Program-made: the position numbers and the translations under genes
Shown: piece after piece, positions 53,343-61,995 of the stretch
Layout: every line of letters starts with the position of its first letter
Numbering within the stretch: position 1 is the first letter of the stretch
The notes under the pieces: generated by a model
What the model saw: only the letters and a program-made list of their open reading frames with translations
Told to the model about the DNA's origin: nothing
Databases searched by the model: none
Assembly (NCBI GenBank): GCA_963524205.1
Contig: CAURED010000005.1
Span: 62,001 to 126,000 of the forward strand
Direction: 5' to 3'
Source: Aminipila sp963524205
GTDB lineage: Bacteria; Bacillota; Clostridia; Peptostreptococcales; Anaerovoracaceae
Length of the DNA: 64,000 bases

Positions 53343-55268
53343 TCATATTTCGTCCTCATATTTAATTATTAAATTAGGATCAAATTTTCTGCTCATATCA
53401 TGGCGTGCCTTGCGATTTTCTTTCGTATCAAAAATAATGGAAAAATCATAATCGTTAGGATACAATTCACTTGCAGGTGTTATAAGTTTAATTCGTTTAT
53501 GGTTAATAAGTTGCTTTTTTCCTTTGATTTGTACAACTAGCTCGCCTTTTTCATCTGCTTCTTTAAAAACAATACCAATTAGTTTTTGTGGGTATACTTT
53601 CACGCTATCACCCATACGAAAGCTATCGGTTGGTGAGGGCATACTAGCTTTATCTGCGTCTTTTTTTATTTTATTAGTATATACCGCATCAGATTTTATG
53701 CTTTCCTCCTGAAAAAATAGATTTGGGCTGCTGTCTGTCACAGTGGCTTTATTAGAACATGCTTTTTCTGCTATGGCTAACATATGATTAGGAAAACCTA
53801 ATCTTTGCGCAATGTATAAGGCACAGCTTTCACCAGCTTCACCAATTTGCAATTTATATAACGGTTTTAAGCTTTCACGGTCAAAAGCCATCTTTGCATT
53901 AATAAGACCATTAGTATTTTTAGCAAAATCTTTTATTTCAGGATAATGTGTAGTTGCAACAAACAGACAGTTTCTATGCTTTAATTCAGCTAAAATGGAA
54001 ATAGCTATTCCCATTCCTTCTGCAGGATCTGTTCCTGAACCCAATTCATCCAGCAGGACAAGGCTCTCATGAGAAACATTCTTTAGAATGTCAATTATAT
54101 TTGTAATATGTGCGGAGAAGGTAGATAAATTTTCTGCTATACTCTGGCCATCGCCAATATCACATAAAATATTGCTGTGCATAGAAAATAAACTTCCGTC
54201 TTCTACTGGCACATGAAGGCCGCTTTGTGCCATAAGTGACAATAGGCCGATAGTTTTGAGTGCAACTGTTTTACCTCCGGTATTCGGTCCAGTTATTACG
54301 ACTCCGTTTATATCCCCTCCAATTTGAAAATCTAAGGGAATACAGGTGTTAGATTTTAACAATGGGTGTCTTCCCTGCTTTATTATAATTTTCCGCTCCG
54401 TAGTAAGTGGAACAGGAACAGCTTCCATTTCCATAGATAGTTTTCCTTTGGCAAATATAAAATCCAGGGTTTCCATGCAATCTATATTGATTTTCAATTC
54501 ATTTATATTGTTATCTACTAACGCTGTTAAAGTATACAGGATTTTTCGGATTTCATTATCTTCTTCAATTTGCAAGACAGCTAATTCTTCCTGTAGTTTT
54601 GTAATGGAAGCAGGCTCTATAAAACAAGTTCCTCCCGTATTGGAAGTATCAATAACGGTCCCAGTTATTTGATTTTTATATTTACTTTTGACCGGTAAAA
54701 CATATCTTCCATTTCGCTTAGATATATATCCGTTTTCAAAATAGTCCTTATTATTGCGAAGTATACTTTCAAGCTTTGCTTTTATTGAAGCATTCATCGT
54801 TTCAATCTTTCTGCGTATTCCATGTAAGGCTGCAGAAGCTTCATTACCAACTATTCCATTTCTGATAGAGCCATTAATCTCTTCAGAAAGGCTATCAAGA
54901 GTATAAAAAACAGCGCCATAAGCAGAAATATTCTCTTGAATTGTTTCAGCTCTTTTTAAATAGCTTTTCATACGTTTGCAGGAATTTAAAAATGAGCAAA
55001 TACACATAAGCTGTTCAGGAAGTAACATGGAGCCTTTGGACGTCAAATCTAAAATTTGTTGAAGTTCTTCCATGGATGTCAGAGGTGGGTTACCAATGCT
55101 GTCTAGTATTTTAAAAGCACTTGTTGTTTCTTGCATTTTATTTTTACATTCCCGTTCACTCAAAAAAGGTTCTAATACGAGTAGCTTTTCTTTGGCCTTT
55201 TGTGTGAGTGCAAAAGATGCTAATTTCTCAAGTATAATATTAAATTCCAAGGTATTATTTGTATTCAT
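53343..55268 (-). CDS. MutS2-like ATPase lacking the Smr nuclease domain
   Basis: A 641-residue protein with MutS2-type core: a lever/clamp region and an ATPase with Walker A TGPNTGGKTVALKTIG (about 326) and Walker B LVLLDELGSGTDPAEG, followed by a KOW-like segment (GDSVKVYPQKLIGIVFKEADEKG, about 550-590). The C-terminal Smr domain of full-length MutS2 (about 780 residues) is absent; the tail YPNDYDFSIIFDTKENRKARHDM replaces it. MutS2 of Bacillus rescues collided ribosomes and affects recombination. The start at 55268 follows GGAGGATTTT; an ATG four codons earlier overlaps that site. It has its own leader and promoter. Confidence 0.85.
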   Translation of the reverse strand: MNTNNTLEFNIILEKLASFALTQKAKEKLLVLEPFLSERECKNKMQETTSAFKILDSIGNPPLTSMEELQQILDLTSKGSMLLPEQLMCICSFLNSCKRMKSYLKRAETIQENISAYGAVFYTLDSLSEEINGSIRNGIVGNEASAALHGIRRKIETMNASIKAKLESILRNNKDYFENGYISKRNGRYVLPVKSKYKNQITGTVIDTSNTGGTCFIEPASITKLQEELAVLQIEEDNEIRKILYTLTALVDNNINELKINIDCMETLDFIFAKGKLSMEMEAVPVPLTTERKIIIKQGRHPLLKSNTCIPLDFQIGGDINGVVITGPNTGGKTVALKTIGLLSLMAQSGLHVPVEDGSLFSMHSNILCDIGDGQSIAENLSTFSAHITNIIDILKNVSHESLVLLDELGSGTDPAEGMGIAISILAELKHRNCLFVATTHYPEIKDFAKNTNGLINAKMAFDRESLKPLYKLQIGEAGESCALYIAQRLGFPNHMLAIAEKACSNKATVTDSSPNLFFQEESIKSDAVYTNKIKKDADKASMPSPTDSFRMGDSVKVYPQKLIGIVFKEADEKGELVVQIKGKKQLINHKRIKLITPASELYPNDYDFSIIFDTKENRKARHDMSRKFDPNLIIKYEDEI

Positions 55269-55370
55269 AAAATCCTCCATATAAAGTATTACCAGAGAAA
55301 GGTTACCTTATTTTGTTCAATAGAAGGCAGAATACTTCTATAAGTAAAATTTAGCTATAAAGAGAAATTA

Positions 55371-55399
55371 AAAAAAGCGCAACAGAAAAAGCCTGTTAC
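55371..55399 (-). terminator. terminator in the leader of the MutS2-like gene
   Basis: On the minus strand GTAACAG and CTGTTGC pair (one G-U) around GCTTTTT, followed by GCTTTTTTT. It ends about 100 bases before the MutS2-like start and about 230 bases after the promoter at 55634-55662, so it is either an attenuator or the end of a small RNA. Confidence 0.7.
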
Positions 55400-55558
55400 A
55401 CTCCATAAATTATTATTTAAAATACTATAATTTAATGCTAACATCATTAGCATTTTAATACTCAAATAGATTATAGGAAGTATATCTGCAGGGCTTAAAT
55501 AGGCACACTTAAATAAGCAGGTAAACCCCCACTTTACAAAGTAACCTTTCTCAACTAT

Positions 55559-55594
55559 TTAGTTGAAAATCACCATTACAGATACAATTAACAA
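55559..55594 (-). CDS. possible 11-codon leader peptide upstream of the MutS2-like gene
   Basis: AGGAGG (55602-55607) lies seven bases before a TTG that opens an 11-codon frame, MLIVSVMVIFN, closed by TAA. The spacing and strength are ideal for translation. A hairpin, TTCAACT/AGTTGAGAA, overlaps the last codons, and a terminator lies about 160 bases on. This layout is that of ribosome-mediated attenuators. The hydrophobic residues recall stalling leaders such as those of erm genes, though no specific match is claimed. Confidence 0.45.
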   Translation of the reverse strand: MLIVSVMVIFN

Positions 55595-55633
55595 AAAACG
55601 TCCTCCTATTTCTAAATGATTATAATTTACTCT

Positions 55634-55662
55634 AGCATACTTTATTAAATATGTAAAGTCAA
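55634..55662 (-). promoter_or_regulatory. promoter of the MutS2-like gene leader
   Basis: Minus strand: TTGACT (55662-55657), 17-base spacer, TATGCT (55639-55634). It sits immediately after the aroD stop and would start a transcript near 55627. The 55281-55673 gap therefore holds this promoter, a leader ORF, hairpins and a terminator. Confidence 0.7.
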
Positions 55663-55673
55663 ATACATTTGTG

Positions 55674-56435
55674 TTACATATTGTTATGAATAAGATCTAC
55701 TATTTCATATAAATCTTTTGCCTCCATTTGTCCTGGGGCAGAAGCTTCCTTTACAGAACCAAAAGTAATTGCAGAACCAAACAATTCCCCGGTTAGACGG
55801 CTTATAAGTCCGTCCTTTCCCATGGAAATTGCTACAATAGGAATTTGGGCGTGCTGTTCTGACATTTCCAGGGATGCTTCCAGCAGCGTCAGTACATCAT
55901 GTTTACTTTGGGGCATAAGAGCTATTTTGGCTATGTCTGCACCTATATCCTGCATTTTTATAAGCCTGCGGATTATCTCATTTTTTGATAGGGTCTTTTC
56001 AAAGTCATGATTTGAGGCGATGACCTTTATGCCCTGCTTGTGAGCTTCTGAAATTATAGGAATTATAAAGTGATCATTTCCAAAGGCTTCTACATCTATT
56101 AAGTCTATAAAACCTGTTCTTGCTACTGCTTTATTTAATTCAGCATACGCAGCAATTTCTATAGACTTTTCACCACCCTCTTGAGCAGTCCTAAAGGTAA
56201 ATAGGAGGGGAACCTCATTCAGTATTGTTCTAAGCTGTGAAAGTACTTCTAAAACATGATTGAAATTAAAGATATCCTCAAACCAGTCAGCTCTCCATTC
56301 AACCATATGAACAGGAAGATCCTTTATGGATTTGGCTTCCGTAAGGATTTCTTCCTTAGTAGCACCAACGATAGGGATACAAATTTTTGGCATTCCTTTT
56401 CCTATTATTAGATTTCTTATTTCTACAGTTTTCAT
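55674..56435 (-). CDS. aroD: 3-dehydroquinate dehydratase, type I
   Basis: A 253-residue type I enzyme that dehydrates 3-dehydroquinate through a Schiff base. The catalytic histidine is in SNHDFEKT (about 146) and the Schiff-base lysine in DIAKIALMPQ (about 173); VEWRADWFED near residue 46 binds substrate. AAGGAGCGGAAAT-type site precedes the ATG. It is the last aro gene of the minus-strand operon, 11 bases after aroE. Confidence 0.95.
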   Translation of the reverse strand: MKTVEIRNLIIGKGMPKICIPIVGATKEEILTEAKSIKDLPVHMVEWRADWFEDIFNFNHVLEVLSQLRTILNEVPLLFTFRTAQEGGEKSIEIAAYAELNKAVARTGFIDLIDVEAFGNDHFIIPIISEAHKQGIKVIASNHDFEKTLSKNEIIRRLIKMQDIGADIAKIALMPQSKHDVLTLLEASLEMSEQHAQIPIVAISMGKDGLISRLTGELFGSAITFGSVKEASAPGQMEAKDLYEIVDLIHNNM

Positions 56436-56446
56436 ATTTCCGCTCC

Positions 56447-57277
56447 TTAAGCTGTCAAAAATAGTTCCTTAAGTTCCTTGATAATAGTTTTGTTATATAC
56501 TTCAAAACCATTTTTTCCTGTAAAATGCTCAGCAGCGGCAGTAGCTTGTGCCACAAGCATAGCAAGTCCGCTGGCATAAGGAATACTCAGTTCTTTAGCC
56601 TGCAGAATGAATTTAGTGTAATAAGGATTATATACTACATCAAAAACACCACAGCATTTAGAGAATTTACTTAAATCAATAGGCCTATTAGCTGTATTTG
56701 GCCACATTCCCACCGGTGTTGCATTTATAATTACTTCTGCATCAAATTGTGCATTTAGATCTTCATAGTTTAAAGTAGTACAGTTTATTAAAGCATAGGG
56801 TGAAAATTCTTTACTTGCATGGAGCTGCTCAAAGATTGGAACTTCCACTTTTCTTGATGCAATTATAATTTCATTGGCACCTTTATCCAGAACTGCCTTA
56901 CGTATAGTTTTACAAGTTGCACCATCACCTAAAATTAGTACCTTTTTATTATAAATTGGTATACCTGCACTATCCATAGCATAGATAAAACCACTGTAAT
57001 CCGTGTTGGTTCCGCAAAGTTTGCTCTGGTCATTAAAGTATAATGTATTGACTGCACCTATCTCTCTTGCTAAAGGAGATATATAATCGCAGTAAGGGAT
57101 AACCGTCTGCTTGTAAGGTATAGTAACATTAAGACCTGCAAATTTTCGTTCTTTAAGAAAAGAGTCTAACTCCTGTATAGTAAGCGGAAATAAGTCATAT
57201 GTATAAACACCCAGTTTTTCATGGATGATTTTTGAGTAACTATGTCCAAGTTTCTCTCCAATTAGTCCGTAAATCAT
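56447..57277 (-). CDS. aroE: shikimate dehydrogenase
   Basis: A 276-residue enzyme reducing 3-dehydroshikimate with NADPH. Substrate motif SYSKIIHEK, catalytic lysine in NVTIPYKQ, aspartate in GTNTDYSGF, and the dinucleotide loop VLILGDGATCKTI are all present. The glycine loop reads GDGATC rather than GAGGA, a mild variation. The start at 57277 follows GGAGGCGTT; the frame extends seven codons upstream without a site. It lies between pheA and aroD. Confidence 0.94.
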   Translation of the reverse strand: MIYGLIGEKLGHSYSKIIHEKLGVYTYDLFPLTIQELDSFLKERKFAGLNVTIPYKQTVIPYCDYISPLAREIGAVNTLYFNDQSKLCGTNTDYSGFIYAMDSAGIPIYNKKVLILGDGATCKTIRKAVLDKGANEIIIASRKVEVPIFEQLHASKEFSPYALINCTTLNYEDLNAQFDAEVIINATPVGMWPNTANRPIDLSKFSKCCGVFDVVYNPYYTKFILQAKELSIPYASGLAMLVAQATAAAEHFTGKNGFEVYNKTIIKELKELFLTA

Positions 57278-57298
57278 AACGCCTCCTAAACTTATCAA

Positions 57299-58438
57299 TT
57301 AATTTTCTATATAACTTCCCAGAAAGACAAAAATCTCAGGCTGTGATGATAGCTCACAAAGTAAGCTGACAACTTCAGGAGAACATAAAGATGCTTCCAT
57401 ATCGAAGTAGAACATAAACTCAAAATCACTTCCTGGTATTGGCCGTGATTCCAATTTAGTTAAATTTAAGCCTAATGCAGAAAATTTCGCAATCATATTG
57501 TATAATGACGTTGGACGATGTGGCAGTGATAACATAAGACTTAGCTTATTTGCACCTGGATATATCTCAAGGTTTTTAGAAATGCAAATGAAGCGTGTAT
57601 AGTTATTATCACTTATCTGAATATCTTCTGAAATAATATTTAACCCATAAATTTCAGCACATTCCCTGGAAGAAATAGCAGCTATATCTGATTGCGGGCT
57701 TTTTGCTACCATTTCAGCAGCTATGGCCGTATTCTCACATACCGTTATTTTTACATCTTTTAGTCCCTCTATAAATTTGGAGCATTGTCCTAATGCCTGT
57801 TCGTGAGAAACAATTTCTGTAATATTTTCAAGTTTAACGCCTGGTTTAGCTAACAGCTTGTGGGCAATTCTCAGTTTAAAACCTCTGGCGATATAAAAAT
57901 GATGATTCTTCATAAGGTCGTAAACAGGCCCTACAGAACCATACGAACTGTTTTCAATTGGAAGAACTCCATATTGGCAAAGCCCTTTATCAACAGCATT
58001 AAAAACACTCTCAAAATTATTGAAATACATGATGGATGGAAAATCAAAAATCTTCTCCGTAGCCAGTTGTGAATAAGATCCTTCAATACCCTGACAAGCA
58101 ACAATTGCCTTTGCGGGGAACATGTCAGGAGTATTTAACATAGCTTTTTCAATATCAGTTTTTAAAGGAGAATCTGTATGCACAAAGCGAGTCTGATAAG
58201 ACCGGCTTACATCGAAAATAGTATTATATAAAATGCGTGCATACCGATCAAGTGTTTCCCCAGCCTTATCAGAGACTTTCGCTAATACTTCTTTTTCTCT
58301 TTTAGTATTTAAAATAGGAGTTCCGGAAGCTTTTTTTTCTTCTGCAACCTGCCTTGAAAGGCTCATTCGTTTTACAAACAAGTCGATCATTTCAGTATCT
58401 ATATTATCTATTTCATCTCTTAATTTATTTAATGTCAT
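57299..58438 (-). CDS. pheA: bifunctional chorismate mutase / prephenate dehydratase
   Basis: A 379-residue P-protein. Residues about 1-90 are an AroQ chorismate mutase (LRDEIDNIDTEMIDLFVKRMSLSRQVAEEK). Residues about 108-285 are the dehydratase (GIEGSYSQLATEKIF, ENSSYGSV, and NNYTRFICIS with the TRF motif). Residues about 295-375 form an ACT regulatory domain with the ESRP site (KLESRPIPGSDFEFMFYFD), expected to bind phenylalanine. It makes phenylpyruvate from chorismate. Confidence 0.96.
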   Translation of the reverse strand: MTLNKLRDEIDNIDTEMIDLFVKRMSLSRQVAEEKKASGTPILNTKREKEVLAKVSDKAGETLDRYARILYNTIFDVSRSYQTRFVHTDSPLKTDIEKAMLNTPDMFPAKAIVACQGIEGSYSQLATEKIFDFPSIMYFNNFESVFNAVDKGLCQYGVLPIENSSYGSVGPVYDLMKNHHFYIARGFKLRIAHKLLAKPGVKLENITEIVSHEQALGQCSKFIEGLKDVKITVCENTAIAAEMVAKSPQSDIAAISSRECAEIYGLNIISEDIQISDNNYTRFICISKNLEIYPGANKLSLMLSLPHRPTSLYNMIAKFSALGLNLTKLESRPIPGSDFEFMFYFDMEASLCSPEVVSLLCELSSQPEIFVFLGSYIEN

Positions 58439-58486
58439 ATTTACACACCTTATTCTATTATAAAATATAGAAATAACAATTTAAAT

Positions 58487-59608
58487 TTAATTTCCTAATA
58501 ATAAATCTAATAGGCCAACGGCCATGGCAGCCTCAACCACAGGAACTGCCCTTATAACGACACAAGGATCATGTCTGCCTGTAATAATCAGCTTCTCATT
58601 GGTCTTATTGGTTAAACTTACTGAACTCTGCTCCTTAGCTATAGAAGGTGTCGGCTTAAAGGCAAGCCGGCAGATAAGAGGCATGCCTGAAGAGATTCCG
58701 CCTAAAATTCCCCCATGATTGTTTGTAAACGTTTTAACTGTATTACCGTCCATAAAGAAAGCATCGTTGTTTTGCGAACCACGCAATGTAGAGCATTCAA
58801 AGCCATTGCCAAATTCAATCCCTTTTACAGCGGGTATTCCAAAGAAGATTTGTGATAAATGACCTTCAATACCATCATACATAGGTCCGCCAATGCCTAC
58901 AGGAACGCCAATTGCGCAGCATTCAATAATTCCACCCACAGAATCACCTTCTGCCATAGCAGTCTGGATTAAATCCCCCATAAGATAGCCTTTTGATTCA
59001 TCAAGAACCGGAAAGGAACTTTTTCTGAGTGAAATAAAGTCGGTTGCACTAACCATTACAGGGTCAAAAGGGTCATCTTGAGCATTACCTATGGAATATA
59101 TATGTGCCCCTATAGAGATACCCCAATCTTCAAGTAGCTGCAATGCAATAGCGCCTGCAATGCACAATGGTGCTGTCATTCTTGCTGAAAAGGGACCTCC
59201 GCCAGACATATTTACGGAGGTGCCATATTTTACTGATGCGGTATAATCCGCATGTGCCGGACGAGGAATATCTCTAAGGGCTGCATAGTCGCCTGAACGG
59301 GTATTGGTATTTTCTATGATCAGGGTTAAAGATTCTAAGGTGGTTTTCCCGTCCACAAGACCTGAATGAACTATAGGGGTGTCAGCTTCCTTTCGGGGAG
59401 TGGCAAAAATACTGTTGCCAGGAGCCCTTCGAGATAAAAACTGATTCATTTTATCAAAATCTATTATAATGCCTTCTGGGAGGCCGCAAATCGTTACTCC
59501 TATATACGGTTCGTGTGAACCACCGAAAATGGTAATTCTTAGATTTTTTCCAAAGGAAGAGGAGATCGTAGTAAATGGATTATCCGCAGTATTCGTATTA
59601 GAGCACAT
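58487..59608 (-). CDS. aroC: chorismate synthase
   Basis: A 373-residue flavin-dependent enzyme converting EPSP to chorismate. GSHEPYIGVTICGLPEG, the RRAPG segment, ADYTASVKYG..NMSGGGPFSARMTAP and RHDPCVVIRAVPVVEA are family marks. The start at 59608 follows AGGAGGTG; a GTG three codons earlier lies in that site. The start overlaps the end of aroA by 11 bases. Confidence 0.96.
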   Translation of the reverse strand: MCSNTNTADNPFTTISSSFGKNLRITIFGGSHEPYIGVTICGLPEGIIIDFDKMNQFLSRRAPGNSIFATPRKEADTPIVHSGLVDGKTTLESLTLIIENTNTRSGDYAALRDIPRPAHADYTASVKYGTSVNMSGGGPFSARMTAPLCIAGAIALQLLEDWGISIGAHIYSIGNAQDDPFDPVMVSATDFISLRKSSFPVLDESKGYLMGDLIQTAMAEGDSVGGIIECCAIGVPVGIGGPMYDGIEGHLSQIFFGIPAVKGIEFGNGFECSTLRGSQNNDAFFMDGNTVKTFTNNHGGILGGISSGMPLICRLAFKPTPSIAKEQSSVSLTNKTNEKLIITGRHDPCVVIRAVPVVEAAMAVGLLDLLLGN

Positions 59609-60854
59609 GATATTCACCTCCTAAATAGGAAAAATCTTCGAAAAATCTGGGGTATGATTTATTGACTGCTTCTGAACCCAGTATAGTAACCGGTTCAGTG
59701 CATAGTATGGAGGCAATGGCCGCCGCCATTACTATTCGATGGTCGTTGTGCCCGTTGACAGTGCCGCCTTTTAGTCCTCCTGTGCCGTTTATAATAAGTC
59801 CTTCAGGAAGTTCTGTAATGCTGCCTCCTAAAGCCTGAATGATTTCACAAACGGTGGCTAATCTGTCACTTTCTTTTATCCTTAGCCTTCCCGCATTTGT
59901 GATTTCTGTAATCCCCTGTCTGGAAGCAGCAAGTATTACAAGTATTGGGACTAAATCAGGAACATTGGAAACGTCAAATATAAGTTTTTTGTCACTGTTT
60001 TCAGCCGTCTTAATCGTCTCGGCAAAAGAAACTATTTCTTTATCGCCTTGAGCTGAGTTAAAGTTTAAATTTAGGCAGGAAACAGCCGGATCTAAACAAT
60101 TAGCACTAGAACATATGGCATCCGCCACTATCCAGAAAGCAGCGTTAGACCAATCTCCTTCTGCGGTGACTTCGCCTGGAGATATGTACTTTTGATTACC
60201 TTTTATAAAGAATGAATAAGAATGTTCATTTTCAACTTGTGTGTTTTGAGAAATTCTTGATTCAATATTAATCCCGAAAAGCTTTAAAACTTCTAAAGTC
60301 AGCATGACATAGCCTAGCGACTCAAGCGTAGAAGTAATGTTTATAAGGCTGTTTTCTTTTAACAACGGCAGGGCAAATAACAGCCCTGTAATATACTGGG
60401 AACTCACATTCCCCGCCAGGTTGAAGGTTCCACCTTTTAGTCTGCCTTTTACTGTGAAAATAGGTTTTGAATTTTTTGTATCATCTAGTGGTAATTGAAC
60501 ATTTGTATCAAAAGTGCAGCCGTGAGATTCCATTTCTTCCTTAAGAGGAGAAATGGGCCTTTCTGGAAGTCTTCCAGAGCCTGAAAATGTAGCTTTATCT
60601 TTTAAAGCCATAGATATAGGCAGCATAAACCTTAAAGTAGATCCACTTTCATTACAATCAAAAACAGGAGCAGCTTGATTTAATTGCAGTAAACAATTTT
60701 GCGTGGCTTCTAAGTCCTGATTCATATCAGAAATGTTGACTTTGCAATAATCAGAACAAAGTGAAGCGGCAATCATAAGCCTGTGGGCATGAGATTTTGA
60801 GCTTATAGAGTTTATAGATCCCTTCAAGGGCTTTGGTATAATTTTTATATTCAT
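59598..60854 (-). CDS. aroA: 3-phosphoshikimate 1-carboxyvinyltransferase (EPSP synthase)
   Basis: A 418-residue EPSP synthase joining shikimate 3-phosphate and PEP. Motifs: SKSHAHRLMIAASL, ESGSTLRFMLP, SGRLPERPI, GNVSSQYITGLLFALP, and the C-terminal KESDRLAT and GHNDHRIVMAAAI. The true start is 60854 (MNIKIIPKPLKG) after GGAGAAATAAC; the upstream frame is inside aroB. The LPERP loop is unlike the glyphosate-sensitive NAGTAMRP type (here ESGSTLRF), as in many Firmicutes. Confidence 0.96.
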   Translation of the reverse strand: MNIKIIPKPLKGSINSISSKSHAHRLMIAASLCSDYCKVNISDMNQDLEATQNCLLQLNQAAPVFDCNESGSTLRFMLPISMALKDKATFSGSGRLPERPISPLKEEMESHGCTFDTNVQLPLDDTKNSKPIFTVKGRLKGGTFNLAGNVSSQYITGLLFALPLLKENSLINITSTLESLGYVMLTLEVLKLFGINIESRISQNTQVENEHSYSFFIKGNQKYISPGEVTAEGDWSNAAFWIVADAICSSANCLDPAVSCLNLNFNSAQGDKEIVSFAETIKTAENSDKKLIFDVSNVPDLVPILVILAASRQGITEITNAGRLRIKESDRLATVCEIIQALGGSITELPEGLIINGTGGLKGGTVNGHNDHRIVMAAAIASILCTEPVTILGSEAVNKSYPRFFEDFSYLGGEYHVL

Positions 60855-60900
60855 AAAGTTATTTCTCCAATGGTTATTAAAAATAAAACTGGAATAAAAA

Positions 60901-61995
60901 CTATAAGCCTGCACTTATAAAATTTTTTAAGTTGGAAATATCTATTTTCTTTAAATAACAATGTCCGATGAATTCTGGCAAAACTAATGTAATGCTTTCA
61001 CCAGCGCGTTTCTTGTCTTTCAGAGCAACATGATTAAGTTCTTCAGCGGTAAAAGGGCAAGTGATAGGAAAGTTAAACTTCTTCAATATATTTTCAATTT
61101 CTAATGAACAATCTGTCTGACATAATCCAAGATTAGAGGAAGCCTTAGAAACTATAAGCATACCCAGGGCAACTGCATGACCGTGAGTTATGGAATAATT
61201 ACTGCATTTTTCTATAGCATGCCCAATGGTATGGCCAAAATTAAGAAGCTGTCTGATTCCGGTGTCCCGTTCATCTTCCATAACAATATCTCTTTTTATG
61301 CTTACACATTGCCTTACAATTTGATTGAGGGTGTCAGGAACACAATCATTATTGCCAATCATAGAACTGTTAAAGAGCTTGTCACCGTGCAGCATTAGTA
61401 AATCGAATAACGATTTGTCAAGTATAGCACCATATTTCACAGCTTCTGCAACACCATCTAAAAATATTTCATAAGTCAGAGTTGCAAAAGTATTACAATC
61501 ACATAGGACTAATGAAGGCTGCCAGAAGGCTCCTGCTAAATTTTTTCCACTTTGCAGATTAACTCCTGTTTTTCCACCTACAGACGAATCTACAGCAGCT
61601 AAAAATGTAGTAGGAATTTGTACAAATTGTATTCCACGAAGGAAAATTGAAGCGGCAAAACCAGCTATATCACCTGTAATCCCGCCACCTAAAGCTATTA
61701 TAGCATCGCTTCTGGTAAAGTCATTTTCCGCCATTAGTTCCAAAATAGAATTAACGGTATTGATATTTTTAGACCTTTCACCTTTTTCAAATATAAAACG
61801 AAATACTTCATACCCAGCATCAGTAAGAGAACTACACACCGTATTTTCGTAAAGGTCATATACAATATCATCAGTTATGATACAAACTTTACAAGGTGGA
61901 ATAACTTGAGACATATATTTACCGGTATCTTTCAGTAGATCTCTTCCTATTACTATATCATATTTTCTAGAGGCACTTACCTGAATCTTTTCCAT
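60901..61995 (-). CDS. aroB: 3-dehydroquinate synthase
   Basis: A 364-residue NAD-dependent enzyme making 3-dehydroquinate from DAHP. GGGITGDIAGFAASIFLRGI (about 103), PTTFLAAVDSSVGGKTGVN (about 128), the metal-binding GVAEAVKYG and LNFGHTIGHAIE are all present. It follows tyrA with stop and start sharing one base. Confidence 0.96.
   Translation of the reverse strand: MEKIQVSASRKYDIVIGRDLLKDTGKYMSQVIPPCKVCIITDDIVYDLYENTVCSSLTDAGYEVFRFIFEKGERSKNINTVNSILELMAENDFTRSDAIIALGGGITGDIAGFAASIFLRGIQFVQIPTTFLAAVDSSVGGKTGVNLQSGKNLAGAFWQPSLVLCDCNTFATLTYEIFLDGVAEAVKYGAILDKSLFDLLMLHGDKLFNSSMIGNNDCVPDTLNQIVRQCVSIKRDIVMEDERDTGIRQLLNFGHTIGHAIEKCSNYSITHGHAVALGMLIVSKASSNLGLCQTDCSLEIENILKKFNFPITCPFTAEELNHVALKDKKRAGESITLVLPEFIGHCYLKKIDISNLKNFISAGL

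Noticed and set aside
55295..55552. MITE-like element with terminal inverted repeats
   Set aside because: The 15-bp arms fit, but no target-site duplication is seen at the ends and the interior holds a promoter, a leader ORF and a terminator, so an RNA role seems likelier. Copy number in the genome would decide.
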